A DNA stretch of 64,000 bases, taken from positions 1,798,001-1,862,000 of the forward strand of contig CAMRHE010000331.1 in assembly GCA_947044405.1 (NCBI GenBank). Reading direction: 5' to 3'. Source of the stretch: Leptodactylus fallax (taxonomy: Eukaryota; Chordata; Amphibia; Anura; Leptodactylidae). Position numbers and translations under genes: made by a program. Shown here one piece after another: positions 1-10,490 of this stretch. How positions within the stretch are numbered: the stretch's first letter is position 1; each line of letters opens with the position of its first letter. The notes beneath the pieces were generated by a model that did no database searches, was not told the DNA's origin, and saw only the letters and a program-made list of their open reading frames with translations.

Positions 1-376
1 ACAGGTTTAGGTACACGTGTAGTCTATGGAGACAGGTTTAGGTACACGTGTAGTCTATGGAGACAGGTTTAGGTACATGTGTAGTCTATGGAGACAGGTT
101 TAGGTACACGTGTAGTCTATGGAGACAGGTTTAGGTACACGTGTAGTCTATGGAGACAGGTATAGGTACGTGTGTAGTCTATGGAGACAGGTTTAGGTAC
201 ATGTGTAGTCTATGGAGACAGGTTTAGGTACATGTGTAGTCTATGGAGACAGGTTTAGGTACATGTGTAGTCTATGGAGACAGGTTTAGGTACATGTGTA
301 GTCTATGGAGACAGGTTTAGGTACATGTGTAGTCTATGGAGACAGGTTTAGGTACATGTGTAGTCTATGGAGACAG
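1..376. repeat. 31-bp minisatellite, about 12 copies
   Basis: About twelve head-to-tail copies of a 31-bp unit beginning acaggtttaggtacacgtgt and ending agtctatggag. Copies differ mainly at one site (cacgtg versus catgtg) and one copy reads tataggtacg. The array runs off the left edge of the window, so its full size is unknown. Confidence 0.95.
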
Positions 377-1440
377 TTTGCATCTTTTTCTTTATTTGTA
401 TTTTTGGTTATTTTTTTCTATCCATATGTATGTGCTGTTGATATATAATATCTCTCCCATGAGGCCATAAGAGACCCCTGGGGGACATTCACACTTTTTT
501 TATTGCATTTTTCCTCTGTAACTGGGGACATCTATAGGAGCTCCAGTTATTGGTGAAAACAACCCCCATAGTGGCAGTAGTCACTGGCAGAACTGATCTG
601 GGTCTCCTAAGACCCGCCATCTCTTCTACTTCTGGAGGTTTCTGGCACTTGTGTGATGGCTGGGTCCAGTAGTCAGTGACCCTGCTCCTCCCTCTATTCA
701 CCACATGGCGCTCATCCAGCCGTATGTAGTGTGTACAGAAGAAAACTAGCAGAGCAATAAACCACTCCTGTCTTCTGATGTCTCTGACAGTCGGAGAACT
801 GACTGCTCATGCTAGATAGCCGGAGAGGGAACTGCAGCGACATCGAAGGATGGGGCCGCAGAGTTCAGACCTGAACTGGCTGATGTCTAAAGTCAGCGGA
901 CAGTCCTAAACAGGATAAGGACTTATCTTAGGTCTCCTATTATTTAGGGGATCAAAACTGAGGCCTCCATTTATGTAGGGAGTCTGTGTGTAGCAAAATC
1001 GCTATCAGACTAATGACAGTACCTTGTAGAGTGGTTTCTTTGGGAAGTGTAGAATCTGCCCTAGTTTGATAATGCTGTTCTTGCTGGCAGACTCCCTGTA
1101 ATGGGATCTGTCCTGTGGTGTAGTTTTAGGGTCTGGTTAGGGGTCTGTAGGTCTGGTGTGGGGTTTGATGCCTTGTAAGGGATTGCTGCACCATAATTCA
1201 CCATATCTCACAAGGCATGTACATATGACACCCACCTCTTCTATAGCATCACATACTTTATACTTCAGTTCAACAAGACTGGCAGAAATATTGGGAGGAG
1301 GTTACTAAATATAGCACATCTTTGGCGCACTGCCTTTCTTGTTCCAAAGATGTACCATGTTATTCCCTCAGCAGCGAGGAGAATAAAGCGGCAGAGCTGT
1401 GGAGTCAGAAGGCTAAACCACCAACTCCGACTACTCTGTT
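377..1440. other. Intergenic, no gene seen
   Basis: Short AT-rich stretch, then unique-looking sequence. The short open frames here carry no recognisable domain and are not supported as genes. Confidence 0.5.
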
Positions 1441-2142
1441 TAATAATATAATAATACATTTTATTTATATAGCGCCAATATATTCCGCAGCACTGTACAA
1501 TTTGTAGGGTTCAAGTACAGACAAAAAAGATACATTACAAAGAAATAGTCAATGGTACTGAGGGCCCTGCTCGCAAGAGCTTACAATCTATGAGGTAGAG
1601 GGGATGACACAAGAACTTACAATCTATGAGGTAGAGGAGGTGACACAAGAGCTTACAATCTATGAGGTAGAGGGGGTGACACAGGAGGTAGCAGGGGCGG
1701 CATCGGAGGTAGCATTGCTTATACAATGGTCAGACAATTGTGTAATAGAGGTTACTGTCATTACACATATATAAAGCTGTATGAGCCGTCACCAGTCGTG
1801 TCCTGTAACGTGCAGATGGTGCCTGGACATATAAAGTTAGTCTGATACGGCCTCATATCCTGTGAGGTAATGTGGGAGCGTGAACAGAGGAGGGGACGTT
1901 TTAGGGAATCTAACTACGGAAGGGTTTACATTAGGAGTTGTGATAGGCCTGTCTGAAAAGATATGTCTTTAGTTTACGATTGAAGCTGTGGAAATTGGGG
2001 GTTAATCTGATAGTCCGGGATAGAGCATTCCAGAGAAGTGGTGCAACTCGGGAGAAGTCTTGTATACGAGCGTGGGAGGTTCTGATAATAGAGGATGTTA
2101 GTCTTAGGTCATTGAGTGAGCGGAGAGTATGGGTTGGACGAT
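1441..2142 (-). mobile_element. L2-type LINE, 3' end fragment
   Basis: Matches the 3' end of the larger L2 copy at 21948-24360: an AAT-repeat tail at the left, then the tatatagcgcc...attccgcagcactg block and the caagagcttacaatctatg motif. It ends abruptly at about 2142, as expected of a 5'-truncated copy on the minus strand. Around 1575-1690 a ~41-bp segment containing cttacaatctatgaggtaga is present three times in tandem, which the other copies lack. Confidence 0.85.
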
Positions 2143-2321
2143 ATCCACAACTTGACTAAACTCCTGCTCCAGCTCCTTCATGTATGGTGATATCCATGGT
2201 CAGTCAGAAGCAGCAAAGATCCTCTAATTCACGATAAAGTCACTTTGATGCCTATGAAAGTAAAAATGTAACAAACTATACATGTAATTAACTATACAAT
2301 ATTATTAATTGTGTCATATCA

Positions 2322-3153
2322 TCTCTTCTCATATATATAAAAATTAGTTTCTGTCTGTCCTTTATGCGCGACTAAACGACTGGACCGATCTTCACCAAAT
2401 TTGGCACACAGCTACATCAGGTGTCCAGGAAGGTTTTAGCTCTCTAGGACGTACCATTCCTGAGATACAGTATTCCCCAAAAATGACCTGCATTAGCCAA
2501 TACAAGCCTGCAAGTCTTTCACTCATATTCCAACTGCCATACACAGTCACATGTCCCTTATCAGTCAATAGAAGCTCGCAGGTGCTTAGTCTCCACATGC
2601 ACACAGCTTTACGCCAGGTTTCCATAACAACTCAGCCATTTTTCTTGACTGCTGTAGGTCAGCTTTAAAGGGGCAGGGCGCTGTGGATGACTCTGTTACA
2701 CTAGGTCACATACACACAGCTGTACTCCAGGTTTCCATAACAACCAATCGCAGGTTTTTCATTGATATCCAAACTGAGATACACGTGACGCTTATGGACC
2801 AATGTAATCTAGCAGGTTCTTCAGTCTTGACATACACATAACTTTACACCAGGTTTCCATAGCAACCAAGCTATTTATGACCTGTATTAGTCGATAGCAG
2901 TTCGCAGGTCCTTAAATATTCAGTAGTATGACGTGTATCAGCCAATATAACTGAACATTTAATTTATCAGGTTTCCATAAAAACACAGCCATACATAGAC
3001 TGTACCTATACTGGATGTCAGCATTCTTATAAATTGAAACTTATTTAAACTACACACAAACGACATACAAAATAGACCAGTGCCAATTCATATGGGGCCA
3101 CTACACAAACAAAAAATGAAATATACCCGTGCGAAGCCGGTTCCTTCTGCTAG
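2322..3153 (+). mobile_element. Non-autonomous Helitron-like element (candidate)
   Basis: Starts TCTCTTCTCATATATAT after an A at 2321 and ends ...CCGTGCGAAGCCGG...CTGCTAG just before a T at 3154. A 5'-TC start, a 3'-CTRR end, a GC-rich near-terminal stem and insertion between A and T are Helitron hallmarks. The gtctgtcc...ctggaccgat...aaatttggcac block near the left end also resembles sequence found in many animal Helitron-type repeats (recollection). No Rep/helicase coding is present. Confidence 0.5.
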
Positions 3154-3765
3154 TATGTACTGTATATAATAAATGGAGTTGGTGGAGAAATCTGACGTGC
3201 GTTATTACCTGAAATCTATGTCCCCTCCTGACTGGTGTAGATTTAATTTCTGTAAATTTCAGTAGTAAAATCCCATAAATTCATTATCTTATCTGTGGAG
3301 GTGGCCGGGCTGATATATAAATTTGGGATGTAGCAGCCTGACTCCCCGGGTGTATAATCTAATATCATCCAATCCTTTGCCGGCACATGGAGGTGGTTGT
3401 AGTTATAATTATTGATAATGGTTTCAGTTCTTCTGATAAAGTATCACTATAATGACATCCCCGCCCAGTAGTCACAGACCGCCCGGGCACTCTTCTACCC
3501 GTTGGAGTTATACGCTGGGTAATATTTACTTATCCTGTCTAATATTTGTGTAAACTAAGATGAGACAATGTAAAGATGATTCATTACTATGGCTCAGGTT
3601 GTCTGCTGTGTCCTCATCTACATGTAATGTCTCCTCTTATTATCTCCAATAGTTGTATTTTATTTGCATGGAATATTCTGGATTTATTACATTGTCTCTA
3701 CAATATAGAATCCTCTCAGCTGATGTCTCCTATGTAAGAAAATCTTCCCAACTGACCCATCAAGG
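3154..3765 (+). other. Upstream region of gene 1
   Basis: No gene. The last ~130 bases are homologous to the 5' untranslated part of the first coding exon of genes 2-4 (ctacaatatagaatcctctc at about 3701-3720). The other copies have a pyrimidine-rich acceptor ending ttcag just before this block. Here the intervening ~22 bases are missing, so cattgtctc joins tacaatatag directly. Confidence 0.6.
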
Positions 3766-6700
3766 ATGGAAAGAGACAGAAACAAGATGGCGGAAAGTCT
3801 ATTAAATCTCACCCTAGAGATCATCTACCAGCTTACTGGAGAGGTGAGAGATTCTGATGATGTCACATTACATCATTCTTATCTATAGTAATAACAGATG
3901 ATATGACTGGAGAGGTGATGGACTCTGGACATGTATGTAGTGATATTTATTAATGTGTCTCCCCATAACCAGGATTACACAGTAGTGAAGAAGACCTCTA
4001 GTGGGCGCTGTCAGACCCTTGTATTTGATGGATGGAGAGGAACTCTGAGCCCATTCCCGGGGCCTCCACCTCATCCCTTGAAACATGAGGAGATCAATGG
4101 ACAGAAGATCCTAGAACTCACCAACAAGATGCTGGAGCTGCTGACTGGAGAGGTGACACTGCTGGGAATGCTGGGACATTATACAGTAACTGGAGGGGTC
4201 TGGGGGATGACTGTATCATTGTGTTGTCAGGTTCCTATAAGGTGTCAGGATGTCGCTATCTATTTCTCCTTGGAGGAGTGGGAGTATTTAGAAGGACACA
4301 AGGATCTGTACAAGGAGGTGATGATGGAGGACCACCAGCCCCTCACATCAGCAGGTAATAGACATGACTATATACACATGGACTTCCATTATTTGTATGT
4401 ACAGAATGAATTCAGTCCCTGTCTGTGTTTCCTACAGGTAGATCCAGTAAGAGGACAACACCGGAGAGATGTCCCAGTCCTCTTCTTCCACAGGATGATC
4501 AGGTAGATGGAGATATTCCCTATGATGTGTAGACGGGCTGTGAAGTCCTTGTGGTCAGTCTTGGGTTATCCAGCAGTATTAGATGTTTTATACTTGTGTA
4601 ATGAGAGGTGGAGATGGAGGATAAAGCTGACCATAGACATTACATGTTGTCTGGATCTTCTCATAGTCTTCAAGCTATGGAGACTGCTGGTTGGAATAAG
4701 GAACCATCAGGTTGGATTTCTACCGATCTGATCCTTTATTTCCCCTGAGACAAACAGCCCCGGATGTATCTGGTAGAATCTGATCCCCTCCACTGACACA
4801 ACCTGAAGCACGTCTAGCCATGCCGAGTATACATGTGTATGAGGTTCTCAAGGTCGTCATTGAGGTGTTATCTAATATCTATGTCCAGCTTCTAGACCTG
4901 CAACCTTTTAGCTCAGATAATTCCTGCTGTATCCTCAATATCTTCTTCTGTTTTCTTTATATTTGTTTCACAGGTTTTGAATCAAGATAAGGACCTGAAC
5001 AATATTAATGCTATAGACGTAAAGATAAAAGCAGAGCCCTATGTGAGTGGTGATGAGGAGTGTGAGGAGGACATTCCTACAGGGAACCGCCCAGGTGAGG
5101 AGTCACCACTGAATATACCACAGAACAGTCACAGATGCTCCTCATTCCCGACTACCATAGTTCTGTGTAGATTTCTGTGTCCTGTTAGATATTTCAGCTG
5201 TATATTCCCCCATTCAGCTATATACAAGTCATACATGATAAAGTGACCCCATAATGAAATATGTCAATGTGAAAAATGACAATTTCTGAACAAGTCTGAT
5301 CTGACTGCTTTTCTTGGCTTGTTCTTTTAAGTACTCAGGCCGTAATATTTCCATTAGGGTGGTGGATTATATATCCCTCAATGTCCTGCCCTTAATGGGT
5401 GCCATCATTTTGGTGTGGATCACCGTCCCCCGTCTATTACTGTGACAGCCGGGAGCTAAATGAAGGCTCCCAGGCTTGTCATGATATTATTTCTTACAGG
5501 CTGCACTAGGCAGTCTATAGTAGAACTATAGGAATTTTACAATGCATTGCAATACATTGTGTTAGTGATCAAACTTCCTGGGGTTCAAGTTCCTTAAGGG
5601 GTCTAAAGGATAAAGCAAAAAAAAAAAATTATATAAATTTGGTATCCACGTAATGGTATCGACCAATAGAATACTGGTGACATGACATTTTGGTGGCTCT
5701 ATGAAGCCTGTAATACAAGTGCCGGTAATTTGCAATGCATTGCATTAGTGATCAGACCCACCAGGATTCAAGACCCCTTGGGGGTCTATGAAATACAGTA
5801 ACAAAAAAAATTATAGGAATTTAAAATGAAGGCGGGACACAGACCAGTGACCTAAGTGCTTAGGTGAAGGAGCAGGTTCCTTATGTTCTGCCCCTGTCAC
5901 AAGTTATTTAGCTATTAGGATCGCCTGAGGGAACCTGCGGCCCAGTACCAGGTAATCCACGGCCTGGAACTGGTCTGTGGCGAGGTGTTTGGGGACCTCT
6001 GTATTAGAGGATGTAGCTGATCTATCTGAACATTCAGATAGCTGCTGCTCCCAATTTACTTATTATTTGGTGGCTCTCACCAGTTATTCTCTGCATAATA
6101 CTTCCAAAATTGGAATTGGAAATTCCAAGTCAATGGGCTAAGGAATTTTGGAAATTTGAATATAGAAATGTTATAAAATATTAATATAACTTTTAATTTT
6201 AATTTATTTAAATATAGTAAAATTATTTTTTTTTCTTGTCAGATGACTGTACCAGGAGCTCAGAGGGACATCTGATATCTACAGATTATAAAGCAGAGGA
6301 TCATGGTATCAAACAAGATCCATATGAAGAACATGTCATTACCCCAGATATACCCTCAGCCCTTCACAGTAAAGATCTATCATCTGATCCTGATAAACAG
6401 GTCCTGTCTTCTGATTCATCACAGACTGTGAAGGAAAAGAAAAGTCACCAAAGGAGTGATGTACATCAGAGAACTCACACAGGAGAGAAGCCATTTGCAT
6501 GTTCAAAATGTGGGAAATGTTTTACAGATAAAGCAAGTCTTATTACACATGAAAGAATTCACAAAGGGGAAAAATCATTTTCATGTTCAGAATGCGGGAA
6601 ATGTTTTACTCGGAAATCAACACTTGCTTATCATCAAAAAACTCACACAGGGGAGAAGCCATATTCATGTCCAGAGTGTGGGAAATGCTTTAGGAATCAG

Positions 6701-7054
6701 TACCTCGTAGGTAAACATCAAAGAACTCACACAGGAGAGAAGCCATTTTCATGTTCAGAATGCGAGAAATGTTTTAAAGATAAATCAAGTCTTGTTACAC
6801 ATCAAAGAATTCACACAGGGGAGAAGCCATATTCATGCTCAGAATGTGGGAAATGTTTTACTCAGAAATTATATCTTTTTGAACATCAAAAAACTCACAC
6901 AGGGGAGAAGCCATTTTTGTGTTCAGAATGTGGGAAATGTTTTACTCAGAAATCAAGTCTTGTTAAACATGAGAAAATTCACATACAGAAGCAACTTTCA
7001 TGTCCAAAATGTGGGAAATGTCATCTCCTTACTGCACACAAGGAACTTGAATAA
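3766..7054 (+). CDS. KRAB C2H2 zinc-finger protein, gene 1 (6 fingers)
   Basis: Six coding exons: 3766-3843, 3973-4152, 4231-4354, 4438-4502, 4974-5094, 6243-7054. All introns are GT-AG, and the spliced frame is open for 459 residues. Exon 1 (start [10 protein letters not shown]) and exon 2 each end in an L-x-LT...LTGE motif. Exon 3 encodes a KRAB A box ([16 protein letters not shown]...LYKEVMMED, about residues 90-122). Exon 5 is acidic with an IKAE SUMO-type motif. Exon 6 begins with an [23 protein letters not shown] spacer, then six intact C2H2 fingers joined by TGEKP linkers. A seventh finger keeps only its two cysteines before the stop. Contact residues (-1,2,3,6) of fingers 1-6 are DAST, RSTY, NYLK, DSST, QLYE and QSSK. 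Expected role: nuclear sequence-specific repressor. Odd: the upstream splice acceptor seen in the paralogues is deleted, and the last finger is truncated. The start ATG is shared by all four paralogues. Confidence 0.85.
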
Positions 7055-8399
7055 CATTTTCATGCTTTGTAATTTTTCTTTACCTACAATTACATCCTAA
7101 ATAGGTTGTCCCATGAAAAAAATTGTATTTTCTTCTAAATCCAGTCCCAAAATCTGAGATGATTTGCAATTTGAAAATTGTGTAAGATAATGGTTAAAAT
7201 ATGTGTACAGTGCCCACTGCTGTTTTGTTTTTCTCTTGCGCATACACCTCAATTCTTCTTCAATTTCCAGCTGCGTTGAAGCTGGGATCTCAGATACCCA
7301 GTGCAATGTCCTGCAATTCATAGTTTTGCAGAACATCGCATATTAGTTCCTAGGGGAACTATGCATAGGCAGTCAGGAGGCCATAGCCCAGCCTCCTGGC
7401 TGCCATGGCAACCCTTCAAAACCCACAATCTTATTGCGGGGGGGTCTGAGTGGTGACGGGGGATGGCATTCTTGTCCCCGGACCCCTGGATATCGTGGGA
7501 CTCTCCCACTCCGACGGCTGGTTCCTGGTTACACAGCCGAGGGCAGGAAGTATTGCCGCAGACGTTAAAAACAAAATTACACAGGATAAGAATAGGTTCA
7601 CACTATCGTTGGAATGCCTATCATAACATAGTAAATTGACTCTATTGGATGTTAATGTGTGCTTTTTTTTTAAAAGGATTCATTTATATCCGATATTGTC
7701 CATTATTATACAGTCCATTTTTTGGGGCGGGGGGGTGGGGTTCTGCTTTTTGTGCATGCGCAGAAAAAAATAGACAAAAATAACAGACAACGGTCTGTTA
7801 TTCAGGTTCAAGTTTGTTCGTTATCCATAGACATTAATGTTAAAAAAAAATAACGGGCACTTCACATCTGTCATAAGTATGTTATTTTGAATGGAGCCAA
7901 AGATTCTGCACCCTGCATTATTATCAGCACCAAAATAACAAGCCTTTGAGGGATTTGATGAAAATAGTGCTAACAATGGACACTAACAATGGACACTAAC
8001 ATTTTTTAAAGCATCTTAAATATGCTTTGTGAAAGATATATATTCTGTATCAGAATAAATGTGTTAGGAAGAGGAAAAAAAAATGCTGTGGTTAAACAAA
8101 AATTATATAAAGAAAGTCTTTAAACCATTAAAACTGGAGGAAAGTGATACCACATTAAACAATTACAAGGATGAAAACAAGGTATGCAAAAAATTGAAAA
8201 TAACCCCAAAATATTCTTCAACTACATAAATAACAAGAAACTTAAAACTGAGACTTTAGGAGATCTCAAAACTAATCTGGGAGTAATGGTGGAGGAGGAT
8301 GAGGAGAAGGCTAATCTATGAAATGCCTTCTTTGGTACTGTGTTTACAAAGGAAAATGCAATGACTAGTGACATGACTAGATAAAAAGTAAAGTCTCCA
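7055..8399. other. 3' flank of gene 1 and intergenic DNA
   Basis: About 7090-7250 is homologous to the 3' flanks of the other finger exons (35.04 kb, 37.7 kb, 52.98 kb), so it is probably the ancestral 3' UTR. No AATAAA was seen in the conserved part. The rest has no recognisable gene; short frames lack domains. Confidence 0.5.
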
Positions 8400-9799
8400 T
8401 TAACTGCTTCCTTACTGCCCATAGACTATATACGTCCAGAAGGAATTCAGCAACTCCACAAAATCGTGCAGCTGCTGAAACGGGGAGCCGGCTGTAACTT
8501 CAGCCAGAGCTCCCAGAGAAAAGGCAGGGAAGGTTTATTACCGTCCCTGCCTTCCCGATCGCTGTGTATACAGCGCTCAATGGTCGCGCGCTATCTTGCA
8601 GCTCCCCTCCGACCCGGTGGTCATGTGATCCGCCGGGATCAGTGTCTGTTAGAGCTGCTGGGTCCTACAGGACCCAGATCAGCTCTATAGTTATGCGAAA
8701 GCAACGTGTAGGAGGCTGTATTCCTCCTGCAACTGGGGCTAAATGTACCAGCCCCAGTTACAGGGTAAATCAGCCTCCCGAAAAAAAAAAAAAGTCATCA
8801 GATGTCCCCAAAGGTCTATTATGACCTGTAGAATATTCCCACACTCCTTGATTTATGACACAGAGTGCACTTAGGTGACACCAGAGAACAGCAGGAGTCA
8901 GTTGAGTAGAACAAAGCAAAAAAAGGTTTAATCAAAACAACTAGTTGGGTTACAGAAAATTCTATTCCTAAAACATAGGTTAAAGTTAAACAGAAGATCA
9001 AGTATTAGAACAAATAGAATGAGAGCTGTTGTGAAAAGGTGTTAGTGCTCTCCCCCCATACTCCTAAAGCCTGCTTTTAAAGGCTGAGAGAGCCTTACCC
9101 TGTCCATCATAATTCCTCATATGGATAAGTTTTTGGTATGATGATCCATAGATTACGGATCATTCCCCTTTAAGAACATGGCCCTCACTTAGTCTCGTAT
9201 GACTTGTTGTGTATTATACTGAACTCAGCACAGGCCTATTTTAAACATAGTCTGTCAAGAATGCCATGCCAAATACAAATGTTATTCCATGACCTTTTCC
9301 ATTCTAACTTATAGAAGATTTAACATGACCTTATGGGGACACAATGTAAAATAAAAATTAAAAAAAAAAAAAGTATAGAAAAGTAAAAAAAAATGTAAAT
9401 AAAATAATTAAAAAAATAAATAAAATAATACGCCAATAAAATGCCCTTATTACAGGTTATAGCCCCACCCCCGATGACATCATAAAAAATAAAAATTACT
9501 GTAACAGACAGGAAAAACTATTTTATAAAAAATTTTAGTAGCACTTTGTGTTATTAAATTTAAAAAAAAAATGAAAAGTGAAAAACAGACACGTTTTCCC
9601 TCCTCTTTTGTTTATATTTCCCGGATATAAAAAAAATTAAAACACATGCAAAAATAAAAACAACATAAAAATAAAGCACTCCGTGTCACCGAAAAAAGAC
9701 GCAGAAATTAGTTGAATAACGCAAATGATAAAAATGTTACAACCCTCAAAACCGCACATACAAAAAACTTGAAAATGTGCCTGGTATGGAAGTGGTTAA
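8400..9799. mobile_element. TTAA-flanked non-autonomous DNA element, interrupted by a solo LTR
   Basis: Left end TTAACTGCTTCCTTACTGCC; right end, read on the minus strand, TTAACCACTTCCATACCAGG. The TTAACyrCTTCC termini with TTAA at both ends suggest piggyBac-type target choice (inference). The right ~450 bp are homologous to 61.72-62.63 kb, a second copy. The element is interrupted by an LTR-like insertion at 8827-9325. No transposase is encoded. Confidence 0.6.
8827..9325. mobile_element. Solo LTR (499 bp) with 5-bp target duplication
   Basis: The segment starts TGTAGAATATTCC, ends GATTTAACA (TG...CA with a TGT/ACA terminal inverted repeat) and is flanked on both sides by TGACC (8822-8826 and 9326-9330). 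It splits a TTAA element whose uninterrupted homologue at ~61.73 kb reads straight through. Length, termini and a 5-bp duplication fit a solo LTR of a Gypsy-type or endogenous-retrovirus element. No internal coding region remains. Confidence 0.7.
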
Positions 9800-10490
9800 A
9801 GGGAGTCTATCACTGCCCCCAGCTACTTTAAATTGCTCCCATAGTGCTGTAGATGCTGTTAGCAGAATAAAAATGATACCTTTCTTATGTTTCAGAGCCC
9901 CAGGGATACATAGAAAAAGCACCTTTATTCTTTATTCTATTGCTAAGCACTAATCCTGCATTCAGCTCATCTTGTGGGTTGATCCTTCCACTGCCCAGGG
10001 AGTGATATTAATGCAGGATGGGCGTGTTTAGTGATTAGATCTAATCACAATGTACAACTACATCAAGGGGCAGTAAACAGACCTGAATGCTGGATTTGGA
10101 GTTGGGGATGAATTTTTCCCCTGACATGAGGCAATTGGCATTGGTGACCCCATTCTGTGACTATGTATCCTTGTGTTTGTTTCTACATAGCTCTGTCTCC
10201 TCATGTGTCAAAGTTATAAACTTAGATACAGCTTAGGGGATACATTTTCATGTGGGTGGGAGGGGCATTTTAATGTAGGATCCATATTATTCTTATTGGC
10301 AATTAGACTAATATAAAAAGTTACTTAGTACTAAGACAGGGCGGGGACAGGTTAAGCGAAGGAAGAATATCCCTCAGCTTACCATATAAACCTTCTCACA
10401 ACATAACCACCTTTCACAATAATGTAAACTAATCTTTTGAAGTGATATTCATATTTTTTTTATTTTTAATGTATTATCCTTTACATATAA
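9800..10490. other. Intergenic repeat-like DNA
   Basis: Begins TTAAAGGGAGTCTATCAC, a start resembling other TTAA-flanked repeats in this window (62.08 kb: TTAAAGGGAATCTGTCA). No coding potential seen. Confidence 0.4.

Noticed and set aside
1..376. CRISPR-like regular repeat
   Set aside because: Repeats are directly adjacent with no unique spacers and lie in a vertebrate nuclear context; it is a minisatellite.
3931..4506. 191-codon continuous frame (also at 25511 and 49029)
   Set aside because: It reads through two short introns; splice sites and the frame change after the second intron show the real exons are 3973-4152, 4231-4354 and 4438-4502.
6456..7100. Second-frame proteins overlapping the finger exons (also at 34253, 36557, 51514)
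   Set aside because: Shadow frames of the 84-bp finger repeat; no independent domain.
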